NCBI RefSeq assembly: GCF_020379485.1 | Contig: NC_063439.1 | Coordinates: 24,986,098-25,050,097, forward strand | DNA: 64,000 nucleotides | Source: Brassica napus | Taxonomy: Eukaryota > Streptophyta > Magnoliopsida > Brassicales > Brassicaceae | Reading direction: 5' to 3' | Part shown: positions 9,856-21,511 of the stretch, in pieces | Position numbering within the stretch: position 1 is the stretch's first letter | Layout of the letters: each line of letters starts with the position of its first letter | Program-made: the position numbers and the translations under genes | The notes under the pieces: model-generated | The model's input: the letters and a program-made list of their open reading frames with translations, nothing else | Told to the model about the DNA's origin: nothing | Database searches by the model: none

Positions 9856-10282
9856 ATGGAGAAAGTAGCTTTCATATTCATCGGTCTTATACTTTTCTCA
9901 ACATGTAAGTTTTTCCTAAATCATATCTTAGTTATTCATCACCATTGTAGATTTCTGATTATCACCATCGTTATTATCATCAGTTCATCACGATGACCAT
10001 ATTAATCATTAACAATATATATTATCCTGTCTTACTCTAATAGGCACTCTTATTCTAGCACAATCTTGTGAAACGGTCTCGGATTGTGTTCATCTGAAAT
10101 GTGTAACGAAGATCAAATGTGAGAACAACCATTGTAAATGCGTCAATCCAAAACACATAGCTTTACCACTTGACACGAACTGTGGTGTTGCTGCTTGCAT
10201 TGACTTTTGCAAGGCGAAAGGTGAACAAGCTTATGCTTGTATCTTAAACCAGTGTTATTGTCGTAAACCTCCTATCTACTAA
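9856..10282 (+). CDS. Secreted cysteine-rich defensin-like (DEFL) protein with two six-Cys modules
   Basis: Two exons, 9856-9904 and 10044-10282 (GT-AG, joined within a Cys codon), encode 95 residues. A signal peptide MEKVAFIFIGLILFSTCTLILAQ is split by the intron, the usual DEFL layout. The mature part has twelve cysteines: six in SCETVSDC ... KCVTKIKCENNHCKC and six in NCGVAACIDFC ... AYACILNQCYC. Each half ends in a CxC pattern, consistent with two consecutive cysteine-stabilised alpha-beta folds, as in the bimodular DEFL subgroup of Arabidopsis. Expected to be secreted; a role in defence or pollen-pistil signalling is possible but not shown. It lies alone among transposons, with a good TATA box upstream, and has no frame defects. 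Confidence 0.82.
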
Positions 10283-10639
10283 GTAACAATATTGGAATGT
10301 TCAACTACTGTTATTTCCACAAATTCTCGTTCAAGACTTTTATTATAGTAGCATTTTCTATCAAATAAAAATAATAAAAGAAGATATCAATGTTTCAATT
10401 CTACGAAATTTTTCATCAGTTGCCTTTTTCGAGGGCATTTTTCTCAGCGTGGATTAAATTTCAATCATATACTCAAAGTAGTATAAGAGATGTCAATCCA
10501 ATCCTAAATTGTTTTAAGCAATGAGAATAAAAATTATTTGCCTAATCTAAACAATCAAGATGTAGTTGAATGGTATCAAGTAACTAGCAAGAAATCAAGT
10601 TCACAAGAGCAATGAAACTAAACAAGTATTCAATCAATA

Positions 10640-11240
10640 GTTGAATATGGATCCATGGGCAAGGACACTGATTTAAGATCCTGGGCGTTTTAAACTTAAT
10701 CCGAAGTACCAACCTTAACCCGAACCGGAAAAACCGAAATCGAATCTGAACTGTTTTACAAAAATATCCGAATGGAACTTATGACCTTACTACTTTGGAC
10801 TTTGGTTATAACCCGAACCGAACCGAAATCCGAATTAGGATCCGAAGATATTCGAAATTAGTTAAATATGCTAATGTTTTTATATATATTAAGGTGATTT
10901 AGATATTTTAGAGTATTCAAAATACTTTTGTAGTTTGTTTTATTTGTTATTTTGAATATTTTTTAGTTAATTAAGATAGCTTAACTAATTTTTAATTAAA
11001 TTTGTAAATAATTCATATATTTTCAAAAAAAATTTGTCAATTTTTGAGGTTTTTAAAAATATATTTTTGTATGATTTTAAACATTGGTTAAATACGATCC
11101 AAACCAAACCCGGAAGGAACCAAACCGAACCCGATCTGATAATTAGTAAAAATCAAATGGTACTTATGAGCATAACACCAAAAATCCGAAAATCCGAATC
11201 ATCCGGACCGAAACCGAACGGACCACCGAACGCCCATGCC
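10640..11240. repeat. CCGAACCGAA-rich interspersed repeat, unclassified
   Basis: Clusters of CCGAA/CCGAACCGAAAC at 10700-10850 and 11090-11235 flank an AT-rich core. Similar CGGTTCGG-type clusters recur at 14725-14870 and about 59690-59870. Possibly a non-autonomous hAT-type element; borders and family are unproven. Confidence 0.35.
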
Positions 11241-11304
11241 TATGATCAAGATTCAATCTAGAGTACTCATACAATGATCATTCATATTCTATAGATCTAG
11301 ACAA

Positions 11305-14261
11305 TCTAGACTATTAAAACAGAAGTACATTTTGTACTTAGTCTTGAGTTTTCCTCGATAATTACAATGACAAGCCACTTGAATTAAAACTATGTCGTTT
11401 AATACATTCAATAACCGATTATTTCGGTGGCCAGTATCTAAACCCCGATCTAAACTATATAATTTCGTTTGCCTGCCCATTTTTGTTCCACAAAACAACT
11501 GGCGAGCCCAATTTTGTTTCAAAGCCCATAAAGGTTCATACGCAGCCCAATATACTCTGGAAATAAAAGGTTTAAACCTCTATAAAAAATTAAAAATCTC
11601 AGATCCTCAACGTTTGTTTCCAAATGAATTATCAAGCTAAATAATTATATTTTTATATATGAAGATGATCGTCGGCCAGACATGAACAAGTTAAACGTCG
11701 TTACATATAATTTTGATACAAAATTGAAACTAATAATAACTCGTTTCCTTCCAAAACTAAAGACTATTCAAAAAATCATTCCAACTTCTACACAATGACA
11801 ATTAACTACAAATATACCTAATAATCCTTTTTGGGAAAAAAAACAATAATATGATTTTTTTCTTATCTCTACGCAGTGGCCATATCAATAAATGATATCA
11901 ATTAACTAACAAAATCATTATATCTAAATTATTAAAATGAAAATACAAATATAATATTTAGCCTTAAGTTTTCCACAATATTAACCAAGATATGCCTCTG
12001 GCATTAAAACTCAACGTTTTGATTATTTAATAAACCGAGAATCATATATGCTTAATTATTATTATACCGTTAAATTACTAAACCATTACTTAACCACAAC
12101 CATCCATTATGTATAGAACGAAATGTAGGAAAGTGGTTGGTTTATTAAATAGATATGGGCCGAAGCATACATGCCAAACAATTCTAGAATCACGTATGCT
12201 TAATAAACCAATCAACGTTTAGATTAAAAACCATTACTAAATATCTACATTACACAACAATCAAAATACAATTGCTGGTTAAAAAAATTGTGTTGTATAT
12301 CATTGACAAACCACCAAATTAAATTTTGATGCTATCTTTACACAAAAAAATTGTGATGCTATCTTAGTTCATGGCATTACCATCAGATTAGTGGTTTGGT
12401 CTGCATATACAAATATATGTCATATAATAAGATCATAGTTTATATCAATATTACTATAAATCATGCGATTCAAATTCGATACCAATTTACACAATACGAT
12501 TTATTCAAATTAAATATAATAATTCAAAATAAAAAATAATCATTTATTATTTTCCAAGTAAAAAAACAACCTTACGATATCAATCAACAACCACAACATC
12601 CTTATTTGTTCCTAATCTTGCAGATCAAGTAAAAAATCTTATATTTAAAAATATTTATTCTATAAGCAACTAACAAACATATCATTTTTGAAATAAAATT
12701 GTATAGTATATTCACTATTTAATACTGAAAATTCACAACGAACAAAATCTTTGCTATTAATACGCAATTGTTTCAACCTTTTCTAACAAGCTATATATAT
12801 TTTTTGGAGTTACTTTTCTAATTGGTTTTTATAGTTTCTATCGATTTTTTTCCTTTTTAACGCTATATAAACAAAAACTTTAGATAAGATAGAAATCACA
12901 AAATTATACGTTTTCTTGATTAATCAATACTATTAAAACATAAGCAATTTTTATCTACTTACAAATAGTCTAGGTTGGACCATTATATTTAATTATATTT
13001 TATATTATTTCTATTCATATCTAATTTAATTATTAAATATACATCATACCTAAAATTAAGGAACTAACTAACTAAACTGTTATCTTTTAAACTAATGAAT
13101 TTAATTTATATTAATTCGAAATTTTAAATAACTAATCAATTATATTTTAGTTATTAATGTAATACATACTTATATATATATATATTCATTTGTATATATA
13201 CAATTATATATTAATCTAAATGCAAAAAAAAAAAATTGTTCAAACCCTCACCAAATACATAAAAATATAATTTTATAGTTAGAGTATTAAAAAATATATA
13301 TATATATGATAAAATAAATATTAATAGTAATTATACGATGAAACATGTTACTATTGATAGGTTTATGAATGTATTTTTTACGGGTTACTGAAAGAGACAT
13401 GTAACATATATATCAAATATAAACTAATTGAACAAATATATTAACAAAAATATATCATAAAACATTACATTAACATGAATAGATGCCAGAGAGTAAGGGT
13501 TAATATTTTAATTATTTAAAAATATAATTATATATATATATAAATTATAAAAATTAAGAACTAAATATAATAAAAATATATATCAAAATAAAATAATAAA
13601 TATTTACATTTCTAATGCGAATAATGAAATTAACTTTTAAATTTAAAATAAGCCATAGACAAAACATCAAAAAATATCTAATAACATGTGAATAACAAAA
13701 GTAAACTAACTAAATAAATAAACAATTTTTTTGCAAACGTAAATCATTAATTTGTAATAGACATATACACATTATTGATACTCAAATCTATTTTATTTTT
13801 AGTATGCATCCTCTCAAATATTGATCCATTAACAAGATGGAATTTTAGTTGAACTAAAATTGTATTTAAATTGGAATATCACTTTCATAATATATTCACT
13901 ATTCATCTGAACATTCATGAATATATATTACAATACTCTAAATATAATAATAAATCAAACCGAATTACATATTGGATCATCTACCAGCTCAACCGATAAC
14001 CAGATCTCGGGTTTTAGCGGTTGTTGCGGGTTTTATAGATCTTTTAAATAACAGTTAAAAAAAAAAAACTAAAATGGATTACATATGAACCACCGAATTT
14101 GCCAATTTTACTGCGGGTCGAGTCGGGTTTCAAAACATTGAATATAATGTTCCATTTGTAATATCTAAGTGTAGATACAATTAAAATACAAATTTATATC
14201 AAATAAATTGGGAATGTTTCGAAAATGATCCCGCGCTTTGAAAGCGCGGGTCAAAATCTAG
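11305..14261 (+). mobile_element. Nested Helitron cluster (plus orientation)
   Basis: A 5' terminus A|TCTAGACTATTAAAACAGAA at 11305 and further similar 5' termini at 11923 (A|TCTAAATTATTAAAATGAAA) and 12924 (A|TCAATACTATTAAAACAT) precede a clear 3' terminus: hairpin CCCGCGCTTT-G-AAAGCGCGGG (14230-14250) then CTAG (14258-14261) and host T. Several non-autonomous Helitrons appear stacked or nested; which 5' end pairs with this 3' end is not resolved. No Rep/helicase coding sequence is visible. Confidence 0.65.
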
Positions 14262-14952
14262 TAATACTATTAAACCTCAAGTACATGCTCTAATATTATA
14301 CACTTTATGTTTATTTTACCAAGCAAAAGAAAAAAAATAATATAAAAAGAATAAAACTTCATAGTTTATAAATTTACACTAAACCGAATAAACAAGATAC
14401 ACCAATGTCAGAACTCAATAACATATGAAACAATAACATGAATGTTTTTAAAATTACGAAAAATATATAGTTACATCGAACATGCATCCGCGCGGACGCC
14501 GCAGAAATAAAATAAATTTTGTCATTTCTGGAATCAATTATTATTTTAAGTATTTTTGGTGATTTGAGTATATTTTAACTATTTCAGATATTTACTTTTG
14601 ACTATCTATATATATTTTCAAATATTTAAACAAATTTAAAAGTATCATTCTTGATGTTTTATATATGTTAAATCTAAAAATAATTAATATATATAAGTAT
14701 ATAAATCTATTTTAGATAAATTCGGGTACCCGAATACTTCGGTTCGGATCAGATTCGGTTCTCTAAATAACAAAATTTTGAATAATTCAAATATTTAATC
14801 AATTTATGTTCGGGTTTGGTACTATATTTTCGGATCGTTATCGGTTCAGTTCCTCGGATTCATTTTGCCAAACGCTAATAATTACATGAAAACAAATATC
14901 AACATTTTTTAAAAAATATACATCCCACGCAGGCGCGCGGATCAAAGTCTAG
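14257..14952 (+). mobile_element. Second Helitron-like unit abutting the first, head to tail
   Basis: Immediately at the 3' end of the preceding Helitron a new 5'-like terminus TCTAGTAATACTATTAAACC begins. About 700 bp later GGCGCGCGGATCAAAGTCTAG (CTAG at 14949-14952) followed by T gives a Helitron-like 3' end, though the hairpin is degenerate. Confidence 0.45.
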
Positions 14953-15516
14953 TAAAAATTAAAATTCAAACTTCTTAATTTTAGATGAGATTTTAGAGTG
15001 ATTTAACAAAATCAAACCAAATTATCCAATTCTCCTAAAATCATCTAAAAAATCATTAAAAATCAATCAAATCATTTAAAATTTCATATTCAATACATCC
15101 CTAGATATCTAATTCAAATAAAAGTCTTCTTTAATAAAACAGATAAAATCACTTTAAAATAGATGAATATTTAAATTTAGTAGATTCCTTCAAGTTTCTC
15201 CAAACAACTGATTTAAAAATTACAGTTTAGTGAATCCACCAGTAATTATTCAGCTCAAATAACAATACAAAAGTTTCAGATAAATCCTATTTTAAATAGA
15301 TTTTTTTTTTTTGAAACATCTATTTAAAATAGATTAATATCTCAATGTACCAGTCTCCTTCACGTTTCTGTCAATAAATATTTTAAAAAGACGGAGGGAG
15401 TGAGAGACAAGTTGGGGGCTGCCGTATTGTGCATTGTGAAGAATCGTTTCACCACTGATCACTACTAGCGGAACAATCTTTTTTTTTTCCTGAATCGAAA
15501 TTTCGCCGCGAATCCA

Positions 15517-18500
15517 ATGCCGGAAGACTCTACGTCGATTGACTACGTCATGGAGAAGGCATCGGGGCCTCACTTCTCCGGTCTTCGCCTCGACGGCCTT
15601 CTCTCTTCTCCGTCCAAATCCGCCAACTCTTCCCCTTCTCCCTTCCGTTCCGGTGTTCCATCTTTCTCCCAGATTTCCGATCCCGCCGCGCCTAATCAGC
15701 CTTTCGTCATCGGTGATTTCCGATCCTCCTTACCGCTTTAACTCCTTGCTTAGTTAATAGTCGAACTCCCGATCATCGAGTATTATCTCTTGATTTAATG
15801 CTTCGAGTGAACTATATCTTAGGGTTTTAGCTATACAAAATCTTCGGTTGCATCATGTCAGTTTCTAGGGATTGATTTTTTTTTAATTTTAATTTTTTTT
15901 GTTTGAATTGTGTAGGAGTTACTGGTGGTACAGCTTCTGGTAAGACCACGGTGTGTGACATGATCATCCAGCAGCTTCATGATCATCGCATTGTTCTTGT
16001 TAACCAGGTTTGATTCTGAAGCGCTCCATTGTACTCAGTTACTCTCATGTATCACTCGCTAGCTTGGGAATGTGATGTACTGTTTATTTGATTAGGATTC
16101 CTTTTACCGTGGTCTGACATCTGAAGAACTGGAGCGTGTGCAAGAATACAATTTCGATCATCCTGGTTCTTCCTTGGGATCTCTCTCTGATTGTTCTCTT
16201 TACTGATATTCAGCTCAGGACAAATTGGTTAAATTTTCAAATCTGTTTTTTTTTTCATTCTCCAGATGCATTTGATACTGAGCAGCTTTTGCATTGCATT
16301 GATACACTCAAGAGTGGCCAACCCTATCAAATTCCAATTTACGACTTCAAGACCCATCAACGTAAATCAGATGCTTTTCGCCAGGTGCATGCTTTTCTGT
16401 ATATTTTTTTGTCTAAGATGTATCTCCTTTATGGTCTAGCTTCTAACTTTATGTGGTTGGATCTTTGGATATTGTGTTTTGAAATGTTTATGTTTCAGTG
16501 ATACCCATATTTGCATCTTTTAAGTGTAGTTTAGGCGTTTGGTTTATGAGGATTATCGTTTGTTAAACCAATCAGTGGGGTACTTTTGTCAGGTCAATGC
16601 TTGTGATGTCATAATTTTGGAAGGGATTCTAGTTTTTCATGACTCACGAGTTCGGGATCTGATGAATATGAAGATCTTCGTTGACACAGGTTAACACCTT
16701 AACTCCAGGATAACTAGTTGCAGTATATTTGATTCTTTTCCTTTATTTGACCTTATTTTCTGGACAACTCGAAATGATATAGCGAGTACTGTATATTGTG
16801 ATGAAGTTGTCCACTTTGTTCTGTTACTGATGATGCCCTTGACGGATTAACTCAGTTTCGCTATTTATAACTTGTTGACCTTTAAAGACAGACTACTGTC
16901 TGCCTTGGGGGCTATATAATTAGCCAACTTTGATTCTCCTTATAGTGCCTATAATCCTATCAATGTTAAAAGTCCTGATCTTGGCTATTAATTGGTTACA
17001 GATGCTGATGTGAGGCTTGCTCGCAGAATCAGACGTGACACTGTTGAGAGGGGTAGGGATGTTGATTCTGTGCTTGAACAGGTCAGTCTTTGTTTTAGAT
17101 TTTGGTGTAAAACTTGTCAGTCAGGTCAACATATCTAAGTTAGTGCTCTAACTGTGCTGAATACGAGACCAGGAACCACCACTTTATGGTCTTGGTTCAG
17201 TACTGAACAATTCATTGTTCCTTAGTTCCACTCTTTAGACTATTCTTCTATATAACACTGCCATCTTCCGAGCTTCGTTTATTTCATAAATTTTTCTTGG
17301 TTTGCGGGTGTTATGTTCATTTGCAGTATGCAAAGTTTGTGAAGCCTGCGTTTGATGATTTTGTGCTCCCTTCAAAGAAATATGCCGATGTGATCATTCC
17401 TCGTGGAGGTGACAATCACGTTGCAGTTGATTTGATTGTGCAACATATCCACACAAAACTTGGGCAACATGATCTCTGCAAAATCTACCCAAATCTTTTT
17501 GTTATCCAATCAACATTTCAGGTAACTTCTGCCATTTTCCAGATATTTTATGCTTGATTCTGACGATAAGGCTGAAAACCATTTTCTCACTCTGAGATCA
17601 TAATTGCAGATAAGAGGCATGCATACACTTATTCGAGAGAAGGACATATCAAAACATGACTTTGTGTTTTACTCAGATCGCCTCATTCGTCTTGTACCCT
17701 TTTAATTCGTGCTTTCCTTTCAAAGTATCAGCTTTAAGTTTGTTATTTTGATTGTTAGTGGATTCATTTCAGGTTGTAGAGCATGGTCTTGGCCATTTGC
17801 CATTCACTGAGAAACAAGTAGTTACTCCAACAGGTATAAGAGGAGAATGGCGTGAGCTGTAGTTTTACTTTATAACTTTTTACTTTAAGATATCCATGGT
17901 TCTGAAAAACTCGACTGCCTAGTTCTTGAGATCCATTATCATCTCTTTCGTCTTGGATCTAGAAAGATTGTTTGTGCATTATGGAAGTCAAAGAGAAAAC
18001 CTAATGCTTCATGTGTCATTTACTGCTCTAGTGCATCTCCACGATTTTTAATATCTTAATTTTCCCAAACCAGGATCTGTGTATAGCGGTGTTGATTTCT
18101 GCAAGAAACTTTGTGGAGTCTCAATCATTCGAAGGTGAGCATTGAAAGATATTACATGTTTTGAAGTTCTTGATAGATGGAGAGTGGCGCTGTTTGGGTT
18201 TCTAGTTTGTTTACACCTTCAAAATGCGGGACAAAAGAAAATTGTGTAACATCGGAAGCACACATTGTTTGTTTGCTCAAATGTCGAGTGAGTTCATTTC
18301 ACATTCTATTCTCTTGGCTAAGGTTTTCTGTTTTGTACGCTCTACTAGTGGTGAAAGCATGGAAAACGCGTTACGTGCATGTTGCAAAGGAATTAAAATT
18401 GGGAAGATTCTTATTCATCGTGAAGGCGACAACGGAACGCAGGTTTGTTTGTGTGTGTCTTTTTCCCTTAACACCTTTGACAGTTTAGAAGATGATATCT

Positions 18501-19023
18501 CTTTTTCTCAAACAAAGAAACTTAAAAAAAGTCTTCCTTGCATATTAACCAGCTTATATATGAGAAGCTTCCAAGTGATATCTCCGAGCGCCATGTCCTG
18601 CTTCTAGATCCCGTTTTAGGCACAGGTACTTACAGTTAGTTTTGTTCTCATGGTTTGAAGTGTACATTATCTTAAAAGGTTCATTGGATTTCTTGAAGGT
18701 AACTGTGCAAGTCAGGCGATAGAACTACTCATGCGTAAAGGAGTCCCTGAATCTCACATAATATTCCTCAATCTTATCTCGGTAAGTGTTAAATCAACCA
18801 AATGATACTTCATCACATAACTTGTTCTTACTCTATCTCCCAGTCACAAACTCACAATTGATTCCGCGTTCTGCAGGCTCCAGAAGGAATCCATTGCATC
18901 TGCAAACGGTTTCCACTGTTGAAGATTGTGACATCGGAAATAGATCAATGTCTGAATGAAGACTTTAGGGTTATACCAGGCTTGGGTGAGTATGGCGATC
19001 GCTACTTCGGTACTGACGAGTAA
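15517..19023 (+). CDS. UKL2: Uridine kinase / uracil phosphoribosyltransferase-like protein (UKL2)
   Basis: Fourteen exons: 15517-15712, 15916-16007, 16096-16165, 16266-16384, 16593-16689, 17002-17081, 17327-17521, 17610-17693, 17773-17833, 18074-18134, 18349-18442, 18553-18625, 18699-18781 and 18877-19023. The N-terminal uridine kinase half has the P-loop [12 protein letters not shown] (about 66-77), then DSFYRGL and EGILVFHD. The C-terminal half has UPRT features: [29 protein letters not shown] and the PRPP-binding loop [10 protein letters not shown]. The family acts in pyrimidine salvage, phosphorylating uridine or cytidine; UPRT activity is disputed for some members. It ends GTDE, slightly shorter than the GTDEEDQ-type end I recall. 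Identity with At3g27190 rather than At5g40870 (UKL1) rests on neighbours. Confidence 0.92.
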
Positions 19024-19266
19024 AACTAGTTACTAATCTCTTGTTTCAAAATCCGGCGTAATGGTTGTTGTGTCTTTGTCTGCGGAAGCATAAAATTGCG
19101 ACAATGTTATCAAAACATGAACCGAAAAGGGAACTATTGCCTGTTTTTTTTTCTGTCAGAAAAATCATTTGAAGTTTCTTGGTTTTGTACATAGCTTGAT
19201 TTCTTTACTAAACTATCATTCTGAATGTTTAGTCACAATCGAGCGTCATCCAAAGGAAATTTACAG

Positions 19267-21303
19267 CTAAAAGTGTGACTTAGGCGTCATCCACGGAAGT
19301 TCCTCCCCAACCAAACTATCGGCAATCATCTCGTCCGCCTCCGTAGCCAAATGTATCCTCAGCAAAGGTCTCTTTGCCGGAAGAACTGGCAGCGGAGCCT
19401 CCCCACGAATAATCCTCACAGCCTCCTTCACCCTCGGCCGCTTATCACAGTCAGGATGTGAACATACCATCCCAACCATCAGCACTCTTTCCATTTCCTC
19501 TGCATCAAACTCTTCCTTCAGCATAACATCAACACCATCCAGGACCTTCCCTTTCTCCCAGAGACTCCACATCAGGTCTATAAGTATTGACCCGTCATCT
19601 CCAACCGGTCTACGCCCCGTACACACCTCAAGAATCACCACACCGAAGCTGTAAACGTCGGATTTTTCGGAAGGTACACCTGTGTAAACGTATTCAGGTG
19701 CTAAGTAACCCATGGTACCTGCTGGGAGAGTAGCGTTGCGTCCAGATAACATCGCACTATGCTCGTAAACCTCAGCTAACCCGAAATCACCTAACTTTGC
19801 GTTGAACTCAGCGTCAAGCATTATGTTACAGGACTTGACATCACGGTGGATGATCTGTCTCTCGCATTCTTCGTGTAGATAAGTAAGCGCAGAGGCCACA
19901 CCGAGAATGATGTTCACCCTCTGCTTCCAAGAGAGGACTACGAATTCTTCTGACGGATCCGATGAAGGTTTCTTGTGAAGGAAGTCACTCAAACTTCCAT
20001 TAGGCAAGTACTCAAACACCAAAGCCGTCTCTGTTCCTTCACTACACCAACCCTGAAACTGAACTAGATTCTTGTGCCGCAAGTAACCCGTCATTGTAGT
20101 AAACTCCGTGGTGAAAGGGTTGCGGTTACACTGTGGCCAGTGAGCCCGATCAAACCGCTTAACAGCCACGGATCCAACCATCGGAATGGAGCCTCTATAC
20201 ACAGTTGCTGAAGCTCCATGACCCACGATTGTGTTCTCGTTGAACCCCGAAGTTGCAGACTTTATCTCAGCCAAGGATAATCTTCCCGGGACCCTGTTCA
20301 GCCCTACTCCTTCACAAACAATCCTCTTCTTTCCTCGAATCAACGAGTAAGCAATAAACGCAGTGAGAACAACAACAGCAGCTAAACCAGGTAAGAGACT
20401 CCAAAATGGGATCCTTAACCCAACAACCGAAACCCTAACATCCAAACCATAACGGTGGCGAGTGTTCCCAGGATTCTCAAAACAAACCAACCAGTCGTCA
20501 TCTTCTTGAACCGCGTCAGGGTGAGACCCAAAGGTTCTAAATTTCCACCTCTCCACGATATGAAACGCCGAACCAAGTGCGTTAGAAGCAGAGAAGCCGA
20601 CGTGCATGTACTCTCTAAACTTCCCAGCGAGATCAACCTGTGCTGATAAAACCGGACTCTTGGGCTTAACCCGTGAGTACCCAACCCAAACTCTGATGAG
20701 TTTCAGAACGTCGCTATACTCAATCCACACCATCATCTCTCTCCCGCTCTTAAGATCAATCCCTTTCGAAATCGCGTCCACGGAAGCGACGGAGACGATT
20801 GAGTTCACGTCGATTCCGACGTGGTTATCGTTGATATCTCCATGACTCGGGTCGAAAGCTGTATCGAACTCGACGGCTACGAAGGAGCCGAGCGGGTCTA
20901 GAGCCGGGTCGGGGAGACCCAAGAAGCCGTTGGAGAAGGTGAAAGAATCGGCGTTGGAGGCGATCAAGAAGGCGAAGCCGTCGCCGAAGGGGCAAGAAGG
21001 GGAGGCGATGATGGTGAAGGAGAAGCGGCAGGAGAAAGAAGCTGTGGTGTTGGTGGAGAGGTCTAGGAACTTGATCGGGTAGACGTAGAGGGCGCGTCCG
21101 ATGCCGGAGGAGGAGCAGTTTCGCGGCGAGGGTGAGGGGAAACAGGGCTGTTGCTGGGTGAGGGAGATGGTGTGGCCGCGGAAGAAGGCGTCGCCGTAGA
21201 GGGTTAGGTTGGGCTGCGACGGAGAGAAACGGAGAGAAAGGGCGGGAAAATCTTGGGTGAGAAGGAGAATGAGGTGGAAGAAGAAGAGGAGAAACGGATT
21301 CAT
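19267..21303 (-). CDS. LECRKS6: L-type lectin receptor kinase S.6 (LecRK-S.6)
   Basis: One intron-free frame of 678 residues. A signal peptide (about 1-23) is followed by a legume-lectin domain (about 24-265: SNLTLYGDAFF-like opening, VAVEFDTAFDP, NDNHVGIDVNS), a transmembrane helix (about 300-325, WSLLPGLAAVVVLTAFIAYSL) and a Ser/Thr kinase (about 350-625) with GHGASATVYRG, VAVKRFD, catalytic HRDVKSCN, DFGLAE and the APE-type site TMGYLAPEY. The tail ends LPWMTPKSHF. These are plasma-membrane receptors that sense extracellular ligands in immunity or pollen development. All kinase landmarks are intact. It converges on UKL2 with a 243-bp gap. The Arabidopsis S.6 gene is, to my memory, At5g42120 on chromosome 5, so this copy is out of context. 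Confidence 0.93.
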   Translation of the reverse strand: MNPFLLFFFHLILLLTQDFPALSLRFSPSQPNLTLYGDAFFRGHTISLTQQQPCFPSPSPRNCSSSGIGRALYVYPIKFLDLSTNTTASFSCRFSFTIIASPSCPFGDGFAFLIASNADSFTFSNGFLGLPDPALDPLGSFVAVEFDTAFDPSHGDINDNHVGIDVNSIVSVASVDAISKGIDLKSGREMMVWIEYSDVLKLIRVWVGYSRVKPKSPVLSAQVDLAGKFREYMHVGFSASNALGSAFHIVERWKFRTFGSHPDAVQEDDDWLVCFENPGNTRHRYGLDVRVSVVGLRIPFWSLLPGLAAVVVLTAFIAYSLIRGKKRIVCEGVGLNRVPGRLSLAEIKSATSGFNENTIVGHGASATVYRGSIPMVGSVAVKRFDRAHWPQCNRNPFTTEFTTMTGYLRHKNLVQFQGWCSEGTETALVFEYLPNGSLSDFLHKKPSSDPSEEFVVLSWKQRVNIILGVASALTYLHEECERQIIHRDVKSCNIMLDAEFNAKLGDFGLAEVYEHSAMLSGRNATLPAGTMGYLAPEYVYTGVPSEKSDVYSFGVVILEVCTGRRPVGDDGSILIDLMWSLWEKGKVLDGVDVMLKEEFDAEEMERVLMVGMVCSHPDCDKRPRVKEAVRIIRGEAPLPVLPAKRPLLRIHLATEADEMIADSLVGEELPWMTPKSHF

Positions 21304-21511
21304 CTCTGTTCTTGAGACGGTGAGGCTCTGTTTCTGAGGAAGTAGTGAGTGAGAGTGTGTTATTCAATTGGGTCGGATTGTGTATCGGGTTAAGAATCTA
21401 ATCGGGTCGGGTTTAATTAATTTGGTTTAATCCGAACCGGGAAGAGTTTTTTTTATTTATTATTTTTTTACTTTATCCATTCCCGGCGAGAGTGAAGGAA
21501 GCAGCAGCGAG

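Larger units (their letters stand above)
10283..15516. other. Gene-free, transposon-filled stretch
   Basis: Apart from the elements listed separately (CCGAA-rich repeat 10640-11240, Helitron nest 11305-14952), the remainder (14953-15516) is AT-rich and contains the UKL2 promoter. The stretch near 14990-15120 resembles the end of a common Brassicaceae MITE but I cannot define its borders. Confidence 0.5.

Noticed and set aside
15385..15405. GACGGAGGGAGTGAG as a Stowaway end
   Set aside because: No partner inverted repeat or TA duplication could be found; it lies in the UKL2 5' region.
20825..21367. 180-codon Pro/Arg/His-rich minus-strand frame
   Set aside because: Out-of-frame shadow of LecRK-S.6 in GC-rich sequence.
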